In this document: one piece after another, positions 8,409 to 16,779 of the stretch
How positions within the stretch are numbered: the first letter of the stretch is position 1
How the letters are laid out: every line of letters starts with the position of its first letter
Origin: Bacillus multifaciens
GTDB lineage: Bacteria > Bacillota > Bacilli > Bacillales > Bacillaceae_G
DNA: 64,000 nt
Assembly (NCBI RefSeq): GCF_030756675.1
Contig: NZ_JAVBXD010000009.1
Span: forward strand, 60,047-124,046
Direction: 5' to 3'
The notes under the pieces: generated by a model
Databases searched by the model: none
What the model was told of the DNA's origin: nothing
The model's input: only the letters and a program-made list of their open reading frames with translations
Program-made: the position numbers and the translations under genes

Positions 8409-11171
8409 ATGCGAGGATGGAAACTGCTTGGAAAAGAGTTTGCTACGATTATCAAAAGCAAAAAAATCTTAATTCCAATTATTGCGGTCTTATTTATTCC
8501 AGTATTGTACGCTGGTATGTTTCTATGGGCGTTTTGGGATCCATATGATCAATTAGACGATCTACCAGTTGCAGTTGTAAACCTTGATGAAGGTGTAGTG
8601 TATAACGGAAAACCGATTGAAGCCGGTAAAGAACTTGTTAAGAACTTGAAAGAAAAAGAAGGCTTCAAATGGGAGTTTGTCAGCGAGAAAACAGCAAAAA
8701 AAGGAATGGATGATCGAAAATATTACATGACGATTCGCATTCCAAGTGACTTCTCGAAAAATACAACAACATTGTTGGATGCAAACCCGAAAAAATCAAA
8801 ACTAGAGTACATTCCAAATGAAAGCTTAAACTTCTTATCCTCACAAATCGGTGGATCAGCCATTGAAAAAATTAAAGGCGAAGTAGCAGCTTCCGTAACA
8901 AAAACATATGCGGAGACAATGTTTGATTCGTTAAAGGATGTATCGAAAGGCTTTGCTGATGCGAGTGATGGAGCTGGTCAGCTACATGATGGATCAGGGA
9001 AAATCACAAATGGCTTAGGTGAATTATCTGGGAAAGCTAATGATGGATTGAATAAGTTAGCAACTGGTTCTGGTGAACTGACAGGCGGCTTAGGTCAGTT
9101 AATAGATTCAAAAGGAAAATTCCAAAATGGATTGGGTCAATTAGCAACTGGTTCTAATCAAATTACAAATGGCTTAGGCGAGTTAAATAGTAAAGTAAGT
9201 GGCATGCCAGGTGGGGTGAATCAGTTATTGAATGGTTCACAACAAATTACAGGTGGTTTAGGTCAATTTGTAGATCCAAAAGGTGAATTACAATCGAATT
9301 TAGGCAAGTTATTGAGTGGCTCACAACAAGTCACAGGTGTTTTAGGGAAATTAACAAGCGGTTCTCAGCAAATTGCGGGGGGCTTAGGTCAGTTAGTAGA
9401 TCCAAAAGGAGACTTCCAGCTGGGGCTTAATACTCTTTCTGGAGGTTCTAAGAAGGTAGCAAATGGTCTTGGTCAACTTCAAGGTGGTCAAGAAAAATTA
9501 GCTGCTGGAGCAACAGAAGTACAAAAAGGTATTCAGGGCACAAATGATGGTTTGAAAAAATCGTTAGCCGGTGTAACGGATATGCAAAGTAAGTTACCTG
9601 AGCTAACAAAAGGGTCTGAGCAAATAAGTGGTATTGCTCAGAAAACTGCAGGAGGGGCTAAAGAAGTTGCGGACGGCTTAGCGCAGTTACAACAGCAAAT
9701 CAATGGATTACCAGAGGAATATAAACAAAAATTGGCACCAACTGTTCAAAAACTTGTCGAGGGTAGTGAAGGCGTTGCAACTGGTACGGAACAAGTTGCT
9801 GGTGGTACAAAAGCTATTCATGAGAAACAAGTTTTATTACAAGATGGTGTTGGTGCATTGAAAGATGGTCAACAACAGCTTGTAAAAGGTACAAATAAAT
9901 TAGTAGAAGGACAGCAAGCATTTGTAGCAAACTTCCAAACTTTCGGTGATAAATTAAAAGAAGCAACAACTGGTATAAGTACTATAAGTGATGGTTTAGG
10001 TCAACTCTCTACTAAAACAACAACTGGCTTGGATCAGTTATCTGCTGGAGCAAATCAAGTAGCGGATGTTTTAGGTAAGGTGGAGAATGGATCAGGACAG
10101 GTTACAGGAGGAATAGGCCAGTTAGTAGATTCAAAAGGAAAATTCCAAACAGGTTTAAATCAATTGGCAAATGGATCAGGGCAAATCACAGGCGGTCTAA
10201 ACGAACTAGCAAGCAGTGCAGGCCCACTAGCAAACGGAGTAAATGCTTTATATGCGGGCTCACAACAAGTCACAGGCGGTTTAGGTCAATTTGTAGATCC
10301 AAAAGGAGAATTACAAACGAATTTAGGTAAGTTATTAAATGGATCACAACAAATAACAGGTGGCCTAGGACAATTCGTAGATCCAAAAGGAGATTTCCAA
10401 AGTGGGCTAACTAGTTTAAAAGACGGTTCTGGAAAAATCACAGACGGATCCAAAGAACTAGCAACAAAACTTGGCGAAGGTGCTGAGAAAACAAGCGAAA
10501 CAAAAGGCGACGAGAATAAATATGATATGTTCGCGAGTCCGGTGAAAGTGAAAACTGAGAAAGTATCAGAAGTTCCAAACTACGGAACAGGCTTTACACC
10601 GTACTTCTTATCTCTTGGTTTATTCGTTGGGGCATTGTTATTATCTATTGTGTTCCCATTACGCGAAACAGTTGGTATACCGAAATCAGGGTTTAGCTGG
10701 TTTATTAGTAAGTTTGGTGTACTACTTGCAGTTGGTATCATTCAAGCACTTGTGGCAGACGCAGTCTTACTGTTCTGGTTAGGTGTTGAAGTGCAAAGTG
10801 TTCCATACTTCATATTGTTTAGTATTATTACAAGCTTATCGTTTATTGCGTTAGTTCAATTTTTAGTAACGACTTTCGGCGATGCAGGACGCTTTGTTGC
10901 GATCTTGACATTGATTTTACAATTAACAACAAGTGCAGGTACATTCCCACTTGAGTTAATTCCGAAACCGCTGCAAATCTTTAACGCATGGTTCCCAATG
11001 ACATATTCTGTATCAGGATTTAAAGCAGTTATTTCAAGTGGAGACTTCAGTTACATGTGGCAAAACGGAGGTATTTTAATGCTCTTCATTGTTCTGTTAT
11101 CACTAGGAACGATTGGTACATTAACTTGGATGCATAAGCGTCAATATGGGAAATTTACGGAAGCGGAATAA
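8409..11171 (+). CDS. YhgE/Pip-family membrane protein with long repeat region
   Basis: 920 residues from ATG 8409 behind GGAGGG. One membrane helix at ~20-42, a long extracellular part, then about five helices at ~735-905. The C-terminal membrane part resembles ABC-2-type permeases. The centre (~180-690) is built of dozens of imperfect units of about 7-14 residues, such as NGLGQL, GSQQITGGLGQ and FVDPKGELQ, which should form long helical or coiled-coil stalks. Family members include YhgE and phage infection protein Pip; YueB is a related phage receptor and type VII secretion component. Nucleotide repeats of 60-100 bases recur inside (for example around 9230-9300 and 10250-10330), so repeat number may vary between strains. 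Function here is unproven; phage receptor and envelope export are the main options. Confidence 0.85.
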   Translation: MRGWKLLGKEFATIIKSKKILIPIIAVLFIPVLYAGMFLWAFWDPYDQLDDLPVAVVNLDEGVVYNGKPIEAGKELVKNLKEKEGFKWEFVSEKTAKKGMDDRKYYMTIRIPSDFSKNTTTLLDANPKKSKLEYIPNESLNFLSSQIGGSAIEKIKGEVAASVTKTYAETMFDSLKDVSKGFADASDGAGQLHDGSGKITNGLGELSGKANDGLNKLATGSGELTGGLGQLIDSKGKFQNGLGQLATGSNQITNGLGELNSKVSGMPGGVNQLLNGSQQITGGLGQFVDPKGELQSNLGKLLSGSQQVTGVLGKLTSGSQQIAGGLGQLVDPKGDFQLGLNTLSGGSKKVANGLGQLQGGQEKLAAGATEVQKGIQGTNDGLKKSLAGVTDMQSKLPELTKGSEQISGIAQKTAGGAKEVADGLAQLQQQINGLPEEYKQKLAPTVQKLVEGSEGVATGTEQVAGGTKAIHEKQVLLQDGVGALKDGQQQLVKGTNKLVEGQQAFVANFQTFGDKLKEATTGISTISDGLGQLSTKTTTGLDQLSAGANQVADVLGKVENGSGQVTGGIGQLVDSKGKFQTGLNQLANGSGQITGGLNELASSAGPLANGVNALYAGSQQVTGGLGQFVDPKGELQTNLGKLLNGSQQITGGLGQFVDPKGDFQSGLTSLKDGSGKITDGSKELATKLGEGAEKTSETKGDENKYDMFASPVKVKTEKVSEVPNYGTGFTPYFLSLGLFVGALLLSIVFPLRETVGIPKSGFSWFISKFGVLLAVGIIQALVADAVLLFWLGVEVQSVPYFILFSIITSLSFIALVQFLVTTFGDAGRFVAILTLILQLTTSAGTFPLELIPKPLQIFNAWFPMTYSVSGFKAVISSGDFSYMWQNGGILMLFIVLLSLGTIGTLTWMHKRQYGKFTEAE

Positions 11172-11191
11172 ACGAGAGAAAGCCTAAAGGT

Positions 11192-12106
11192 TTAACCTTT
11201 AGGCTCAGAGTGTTGGGAAACCCTTTGGGTTTCCCAACCTCTGATGACCTTTATTGTAACTATGTATAAAAAAATTGTACGAAACAATAAAAAATAAGAA
11301 AAACAGCCCTTCAACTGACCCTTTCTGGTCAGATGAAGGGCTATTTTTTTCATGTTTTGGCAGGCTGCGGTGAGATATGCCTGTATTTGGACAGACTTCA
11401 TCCCTCGGAACCGAGCGTATCGATAGCCATGTAGTTCTTTTGCATCGGCAAAACTCCGCTCAATTGTAGAACAGCGTACTTTATATAATCGTTTTCCTGT
11501 TTTCGTTCGCTTGTATTCTCGTGCAATATCTTTATACTCTTCCCAAATATGACGCGTAATCTCTCGACTTTTTTGAGTAGCTGAAAAGCAATCTGAACGT
11601 AAAGGACATACTGCACAATCCTTTTTGTCCGCTTTATAATGACGATATCCTTCTCGATCTGTTGTCGCATACTTCATAATACATCCCTTTGGACATGTAA
11701 ATACATCCCTTTCAGAAACATAGTGAAATAATCGTCTTGGTACTTCTTTATTTTGATTGCCAAATCGCCGATATCCCATCACCATGAAAATATTTTGCTC
11801 TAATAATTTCTTACAGATATGTCCCGTAAAATACCCTGCATCCAGTGCCACCGCTTCTACTTGGAATTGAAACTTTTGAACTTGAGCTTGAAGACGTGCC
11901 AAATACACCTCGGAATCTGCCACATTTCCAGGCGTAATATATGTATCCGTAATGATATTGTATTTCGCATCAACTGTTCGATGATCTAAATAGTGAAATC
12001 CATTTGGTTTTCCATCTCTCATTAAAAAACCACTGTCTGGATCTGTTGTACTTTCACGGATTTTATCTTTGTCGGCGACACCTTCCTTTTTGGGCTTTAA
12101 AGCTTT
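11192..12106 (-). CDS. IS1182-like transposase, C-terminal part (-1 frame)
   Basis: About 304 codons continuing the transposase in the -1 frame from the slip site at 12103-12109. It carries the second catalytic Asp (in VALDAGYFTG), a four-Cys block (CPKG ... CAVC ... CPLR ... C) and the catalytic Glu in STIERSFADAKELHGY. The N-terminal part is at 12097-12669. A stable hairpin (AGCCCTTCA / TGAAGGGCT, 11305-11342) lies inside the 3' coding part. Without frameshifting the two parts cannot make a full DDE enzyme. Confidence 0.75.
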   Translation of the reverse strand, partial: KALKPKKEGVADKDKIRESTTDPDSGFLMRDGKPNGFHYLDHRTVDAKYNIITDTYITPGNVADSEVYLARLQAQVQKFQFQVEAVALDAGYFTGHICKKLLEQNIFMVMGYRRFGNQNKEVPRRLFHYVSERDVFTCPKGCIMKYATTDREGYRHYKADKKDCAVCPLRSDCFSATQKSREITRHIWEEYKDIAREYKRTKTGKRLYKVRCSTIERSFADAKELHGYRYARFRGMKSVQIQAYLTAACQNMKKIALHLTRKGQLKGCFSYFLLFRTIFLYIVTIKVIRGWETQRVSQHSEPKG

Positions 12107-12669
12107 TTTCCATGATCCTCACGATCTTGTGTGACAGCCTCTTCTAATTCTTCTATATAAGATTTAGGTTTTTCTTGTTTTACTTTATGAATAAACTTAT
12201 TTTTATTGGCATTCGCTTTAATATGAGTAGAATCTGTCATCAATGCACGACCACTTACCATGCGCTGTTCCGTAGCTTGACGTACAATTTCATCAAAGAT
12301 TTCTTCAAAAATATTCGTATGAATAAAACGAGTCCGACGATTCCAGCTTATTGTGGAATGATCTGGTACAGTATCAGATAAAGAAAATCCTAAAAACCAA
12401 CGATAAGCAACGTTCATTTTAATTTCTTTTTCTAATTGGCGTTCAGATCGAATTCCGTAAAAATAACCGATAAACATCATCTTGAATAAAACAATTGGAT
12501 GAATCGACGGTCTTCCATTGTTTTCACAATAATAAGGACGTAATTTTTCTTCAATAAAATGAAAATCGATTGTTGCCTCAATGGCACGAAGGAAATGGTC
12601 TTGCGGAACTAACTCTTCTACAGAAATTGTTACGCGCTCATCACGATGATTTTTCAGCGCTCCCATCAT
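12097..12669 (-). CDS. IS1182-like transposase, N-terminal part
   Basis: From ATG 12669 with GGAGCG upstream; ~190 residues. It has the DUF772 domain (HFLRAIEATIDF, YYCENNGRPSIHP, MMFIGYFYGIRSERQL) and the first catalytic Asp in ALMTDSTHIKANANK. The frame ends at TAA 12097-12099 two codons after an A AAA AAG heptamer (12103-12109), while the rest of the protein is open in the -1 frame. Either a one-base loss broke the gene or the slip site is used. See findings. Confidence 0.8.
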   Translation of the reverse strand: MMGALKNHRDERVTISVEELVPQDHFLRAIEATIDFHFIEEKLRPYYCENNGRPSIHPIVLFKMMFIGYFYGIRSERQLEKEIKMNVAYRWFLGFSLSDTVPDHSTISWNRRTRFIHTNIFEEIFDEIVRQATEQRMVSGRALMTDSTHIKANANKNKFIHKVKQEKPKSYIEELEEAVTQDREDHGKKL

Positions 12670-12883
12670 GGGGCATCGCTCCTTTGCATCTTTTTTATCA
12701 GTGTTGACAGATAAAAAGATGTTCAGACACAAAAACAGGCTGTGGAGAAGGCTTTCTCCACAGCCTGAAAAAACGCTTGGAAAACCAAGCGTTTTTTACT
12801 TTATACGTATGTTCTATTAAAAACTCCTGTTAACTGAATAAAAATTTACTTAACAAGTATCTCCCATAGTTTCCCATAAGTAT

Positions 12884-13726
12884 TTAGCCGTTTACAATTT
12901 CTCCGCCATTCACGTGCAGAATTTGCCCGGATATGTAAGAGGCATCATCAGAAGCTAGGAAAACATAAGCAGGTGCCACTTCAAACGGTTGACCGGCTCG
13001 CTTCATAGGAACATGGTCTCCAAATGTAGCAAGCCATTCTGGAGGTAATGAAGATGGGATTAATGGCGTCCAAATTGGTCCTGGGGCCACACCATTAACT
13101 CGAATCCCTTTCGATGCTAGTGACAATGACAGTGAACGTGTAAATGAAACAATGGCTCCTTTAGATGCCGAGTAGTCAATTGCATCCTGATCCCCATCAT
13201 AGGCACTAAGGGATGTTGTATTTATTATGGAGCTCCCTGAATTCATGTATGGCAAAGCAGCTTTCGATAACATAAACTGTGAAAAAACATTTGTGTGAAA
13301 GGTGCTTGCTCGTTGATTCGAATCTACATCAAGTAGACTGTTCCTTATGTATAGTACACCGGCATTATTCACCAAAATGTCAATACGACCAAATTGTTGA
13401 ATCGTTCGCATAATAACTTGTTGGCAATGCTGCTCATTTCCAATATCACCTGGAATACTAATGCAACTACGGCCGTACTTTTTGACATAGAACTCTGTTT
13501 CTTTTGCATCACTGTGCTCATTTAAGTATGAGATTGCAATGTCAGCACCCTCTTTCGCGAAGGCTACAGCAATAGCTCTCCCAATTCCACTATCCCCACC
13601 AGTTATAAGAGCTATCTTATTTATGAGCTTTCCGGCTGGTTTGTAATTGGGGTTATCAAATATTGGTCTGGGTTTCATTAATGATTCAATTCCAGGTTTA
13701 CTTTGTTGTTGAGGAGGAAAACCCAT
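12884..13726 (-). CDS. Short-chain dehydrogenase/reductase, YhdF/GsiB-neighbour stress type
   Basis: 280 residues from ATG 13726 (site AGAGGGG); an upstream ATG at 13747 is less likely. NAD(P) motif TGGDSGIGRA at ~45, NNAG, catalytic Ser in INTTSLSAY, YSASK with the catalytic Tyr and Lys, and the C-terminal ISGQILHVNGG. The N-terminal PPQQQSKPGIE-type leader is typical of Bacillus general-stress SDRs (YdaD/YhdF/YhxC group). Substrate unknown. Single gene with no obvious partner. Confidence 0.88.
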   Translation of the reverse strand: MGFPPQQQSKPGIESLMKPRPIFDNPNYKPAGKLINKIALITGGDSGIGRAIAVAFAKEGADIAISYLNEHSDAKETEFYVKKYGRSCISIPGDIGNEQHCQQVIMRTIQQFGRIDILVNNAGVLYIRNSLLDVDSNQRASTFHTNVFSQFMLSKAALPYMNSGSSIINTTSLSAYDGDQDAIDYSASKGAIVSFTRSLSLSLASKGIRVNGVAPGPIWTPLIPSSLPPEWLATFGDHVPMKRAGQPFEVAPAYVFLASDDASYISGQILHVNGGEIVNG

Positions 13727-13961
13727 CTCATACACCCCTCTCGACATTTTTCTATAATGTATTTTGATATTCAGGGAAATATATCCTTTTCAAAAAAATA
13801 AATAGAGGGGGGAGGTTATAAAAATGAGTTTTTGCTCCCTTTCTAAAATAATTCTTCAACGTATTCGAAGACTCTGCATAACTGAACTGCCAAAGTAGCT
13901 TATATCTTCTAAGTAATCGAATCCAGGTGGTGAGTCAAAGCTGTTAAAAACGCGTACACAT

Positions 13962-14459
13962 TTACACTTTATGTAGCTCTGATTCTTTATAATGTTTTTC
14001 CACCCTATTTAAAACAACATCACGCTCTTTATCCCATACTGAATGCCACTCAAATGTTCCCGGTTCAAAGAATAGTGGAAACCTTTTTCTAAACCAATCT
14101 TGCATCGGTAAATTTAATGCATCTTTTTGATCTACCCATACTAACTCTCCTTCAGGCGGATCCTCAAGTAGCTTTCCTTCAAAAGATGTTGCCAAATAAT
14201 TAAATACCATATATCGTAACTTTGTGTTTGGCTCACAAAACTCGGTGATTCCTTTAAAGATGATATCTTTTACCATTAAACCTGTTTCTTCACGTACTTC
14301 TCGGATCGCTCCATCTACAATACTTTCTGGAAAGTCGACTTTTCCACCAGGAGCAATGTACCCAGGAAAACCTAAACGATCTGGACGATTCATAAGTAGA
14401 ACTTTGTCCCCATCTTGCACCATACACATCGTTAACATTTTGCATTCAAAATTACTCAT
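13962..14459 (-). CDS. Nudix hydrolase (8-oxo-dGTP diphosphatase-like)
   Basis: 165 residues from ATG 14459 behind AAGGGGGA. The Nudix box is complete: GGKVDFPESIVDGAIREVRE followed by ETGL. It should hydrolyse a nucleoside diphosphate linked to another moiety; the MutT/YvcI-like arrangement (CMVQDGDKVLLMNR, then GGK) suggests oxidised or other nucleotides. It follows the methyltransferase gene by 57 bases, so may be co-transcribed with it and the deaminase, a small nucleotide-related group. Confidence 0.85.
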   Translation of the reverse strand: MSNFECKMLTMCMVQDGDKVLLMNRPDRLGFPGYIAPGGKVDFPESIVDGAIREVREETGLMVKDIIFKGITEFCEPNTKLRYMVFNYLATSFEGKLLEDPPEGELVWVDQKDALNLPMQDWFRKRFPLFFEPGTFEWHSVWDKERDVVLNRVEKHYKESELHKV

Positions 14460-14516
14460 CAAAAATCCCCCTTGTGTAGATTCATTGCTGAAAAATGTAT
14501 TGTAATAAATCACTTA

Positions 14517-15305
14517 TCATTTTTTTCGTGCTAAATACAACGCAACAAACTGTGGTTTTTCAATTTTCCCACCATGTTTTTCAATGACGTTTTGAATACT
14601 ATGAAACAATTTTTCTTTTACCTCTTGTGAAAGCAAATGATGGGCAGATTGCGTATGTAATAATGCAATGTAATCATCACTTGTATATGTATCAGTCCAT
14701 TTATAGGTTTTAACAACTAAATCTTGAAACAAATCATGCTGCATTGTAAGGTTTTTACGTTCTTCAATTAGTTCTTCTGGTGTTGGTAATTTGTTAGGAT
14801 GTAAATGCGGCGCATACTTTTCATAGCAATCTCCAATCTCTCGAAAAACATCTGCACAAGGTTGTATATGATATGTCCAAAAGAAGGCCATTGTCCCATG
14901 TTTATGCAGCGAATTTGCTACTTTTGGATAACCAATTTCAGGATTAATAAAATGAAACGCTGTTGCTGAAACTGCAAGTGAGTATGAATCATCCTGCCGA
15001 TCCCAGGTTTCAAAATTCCCTTGATACACGTGTATCCCATTCTCATTTCGAAATTTAGAAGCTGTAAATTGAGCTAATCGTTCTCCTAGCTCAATACAAT
15101 CAATCTGCTTATATCCTAATCCGACAAGTCCTTCCGTTGCTTTACCTGTACCACAACCAATCTCAAGAATTCGCTCTTCCTTCTCAATATTTGCATACAT
15201 AAACAAATCTTGAAAAAGTTCCTTGGGATATGTTGGTCTTATTTTCTCATATTCTTCGACAATATCATCAAAAGTATATTTTCTTTCTTCAAAATTTACA
15301 TCCAT
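14517..15305 (-). CDS. Class I SAM-dependent methyltransferase
   Basis: 262 residues from ATG 15305. SAM-binding motif I ILEIGCGTGKAT at ~45-57, then an acidic IDCIELG and the motif FHFINPE. The N-terminal FDDIVEEYEKIRPTYPKEL block is typical of UbiE/Methyltransf_25-like enzymes. Substrate unknown. The start overlaps the end of the deaminase gene by 17 bases, which indicates translational coupling. Confidence 0.85.
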   Translation of the reverse strand: MDVNFEERKYTFDDIVEEYEKIRPTYPKELFQDLFMYANIEKEERILEIGCGTGKATEGLVGLGYKQIDCIELGERLAQFTASKFRNENGIHVYQGNFETWDRQDDSYSLAVSATAFHFINPEIGYPKVANSLHKHGTMAFFWTYHIQPCADVFREIGDCYEKYAPHLHPNKLPTPEELIEERKNLTMQHDLFQDLVVKTYKWTDTYTSDDYIALLHTQSAHHLLSQEVKEKLFHSIQNVIEKHGGKIEKPQFVALYLARKK

Positions 15306-15966
15306 TCTTTTCTTCCACCTCTTTCTTTAAAACTTCTACTTCACTTATAATTTCATCTATAATAATTGAAATATCTGTCTTTTCTTGTTTCGCTTGTACT
15401 AACTTATTTAACTCATACCATTTTCGCCCTATCGTAATACCCACCGGACAATCTTGCTCCCACGTTTGTAGTAATCGGTCTACAGCATGTCCTCTCCGCA
15501 ATACAAAATCTGTCTTCAGAACAAATTGGACGATTTCAAGTTCTTTATACGGACCTGAAACCTTCATATTTTTCCCTTGTAAATAAGTATTTGCATCTTT
15601 CAAATTGGTTGCTCCGACCACCTTATCTCTCGCGGCATAGTGAATATTTGTGATTCCAGACATAACAATAGCACCAAAACATAAAGGGCACGGTTCCATT
15701 GTAGAATACAGTTCACATTCCTTACGCGATGCGTTTGTTTCTAAATTGTTTATTTTTAATATTGCATTGATTTCTGCGTGAGCAATTTTGTTATTACATA
15801 TTTCATTTGGTATTGCTTCCATCTTGTAAACTGTATTTCTACCTTTTGAAATGATATTCCCACTTCCATCTACAATTACAGCACCAATAGGAAATGAACC
15901 GTTACAATACGATAACCATGCTTGATTGAAGCATTCTTTCCATGGTTCAGATAATGTATACCACAT
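15289..15966 (-). CDS. Cytidine/deoxycytidylate deaminase-family protein with C-terminal extension
   Basis: 225 residues from ATG 15966 (GGGAGG 11 bases upstream). Zinc site: HAEINA (His and catalytic Glu) and PCPLC. FPIGAVIVDGSGNI is the family opening block. The fold uses about 150 residues; the remaining ~75 form a charged helix-rich tail (VEVLKKEVEEKN at the end), not common in tRNA adenosine deaminase. Likely a nucleoside deaminase; substrate unassigned. First gene of a deaminase-methyltransferase-Nudix run. Confidence 0.85.
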   Translation of the reverse strand: MWYTLSEPWKECFNQAWLSYCNGSFPIGAVIVDGSGNIISKGRNTVYKMEAIPNEICNNKIAHAEINAILKINNLETNASRKECELYSTMEPCPLCFGAIVMSGITNIHYAARDKVVGATNLKDANTYLQGKNMKVSGPYKELEIVQFVLKTDFVLRRGHAVDRLLQTWEQDCPVGITIGRKWYELNKLVQAKQEKTDISIIIDEIISEVEVLKKEVEEKNGCKF

Positions 15967-16006
15967 ATCAGATTGTGACCTCCCTTCATAAATTTTTTAT
16001 CGGAGT

Positions 16007-16150
16007 TTACAGAAGAGAAATGACTTGCTTATATAAATCGTCTTTCTCACCTTCAGGTATTCCTTCTATTAATCTTGCTGCCATATTTCTCTTTCTTCCC
16101 ACAAGTAGACCCCTGCTGTATTTCCTGCTCCAATTTTTCCTTTCATTAGT
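16007..16150 (-). pseudogene. Remnant of an unidentified gene (copy A)
   Basis: Short decayed frame ending ARLIEGIPEGEKDDLYKQV. The last ~75 bases are about 80% identical to 18423-18500, where a second decayed copy ends ARLIEGIPESEKHDLYKQV. Upstream of it, another frame reads GAGNTAGVYLWEERE, which resembles YdhR-like monooxygenases. Frames are broken and I cannot assign the family safely. Confidence 0.45.
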
Positions 16151-16296
16151 TAGTCCTACTTTCATTAATCTTTTATACACCATCTATTTATTTTCTTTCC
16201 ATAGGCTCCTTTTCCTTCTTTATTCGACAAAATTCAAGGGAGATATTGTTGTAGAAAATAGTTAATTCAAAATCAATGTATAGGATTTGAGACAAT

Positions 16297-16336
16297 AAAA
16301 AGCAGCTGTCAAAATTTTTCCGGCAGCTGTTTTTAT
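16297..16336. terminator. Hairpin terminator
   Basis: CAGCTG-centred inverted repeat with T5 on both sides, downstream of the broken sspH copy on the minus strand. Confidence 0.6.
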
Positions 16337-16355
16337 CGAGAAAACATTTAAGCAA

Positions 16356-16521
16356 TTAATACTCTATTAAGCTAGATAATGGAATCTCTTGTTCGTTATT
16401 TAGTTCATTAAGAGGATAGATTCTCGTTGTTTCAATATTTTCATCTACATTTTGAATATAGATTTGAACCATTAGCCATAACTGATGAAGCGACAGTCTC
16501 TTTTGCACGTTGTGTATTCAT
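16356..16521 (-). pseudogene. Broken sspH paralogue
   Basis: Starts ATG 16521 (AGAGG site) with MNTQRAKETVASSVMAN, then a 14-base loss removes the VTYNG codons and shifts the frame; the rest (VQIYIQNVDEN, RIYPL, SSLIEY) is in another frame and ends at 16356. The intact homologue is at 19884-20063. Same strand, own terminator. Confidence 0.85.
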
Positions 16522-16734
16522 GATTCTAACCTCTTTTTCTTTTACTAATTATAATGTGAACTTCACTCACACAAATTATTCTGTAATGAATCGACGGTCT
16601 TCCGAATTACATTAAGACTTTTTTGTCGATGATTGAACTTTTATCCATGATGATTTGAAAACTTAAGGAAACAAAAGAGTTAAAAAACAACTAATTTATA
16701 GTAAGTTATGTAAAATTAAGTGTAAAGATTAAAC

Positions 16735-16772
16735 ATAAAAACCTGCCTAATTCGATTCACGACAGGTTTATT
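16735..16772 (-). terminator. Terminator of M1 peptidase gene
   Basis: AAACCTG / CAGGTTT hairpin just after the stop codon on the minus strand, T-rich tail. Confidence 0.65.
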
Positions 16773-16779
16773 TATACGT

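Larger units (their letters stand above)
11181..12797 (-). mobile_element. IS1182-like insertion sequence
   Basis: A transposase of the DUF772/DDE_Tnp_1 type bounded by symmetrical DNA. An imperfect inverted repeat starts with TCAG at 11205 on the left and at 12768 on the right (about 14 of 19 positions agree). Each side has two strong hairpins: 11181-11205 and 11205-11244 on the left, 12735-12768 and 12768-12797 on the right. I could not see a target duplication, so the outer limits could be 11205/12768 or 11181/12797. It lies between the yhgE-like gene and an SDR gene and breaks neither. Confidence 0.7.

Noticed and set aside
8940-10500. Repeat region as a CRISPR or tandem satellite
   Set aside because: The repeats are in frame, vary by codon and encode a continuous helical stalk; no equal spacers.
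11305-11342. Hairpin taken as the transposase terminator
   Set aside because: The -1 transposase frame stays open through it to 11192, so it lies in the coding part; it may still work as a terminator if the 3' end is dispensable.
13824-13898. 24-codon plus-strand frame behind a perfect GGGGGGAGG site
   Set aside because: The text resembles no family and the region between two minus-strand genes looks decayed; the site may be left over from a lost gene.
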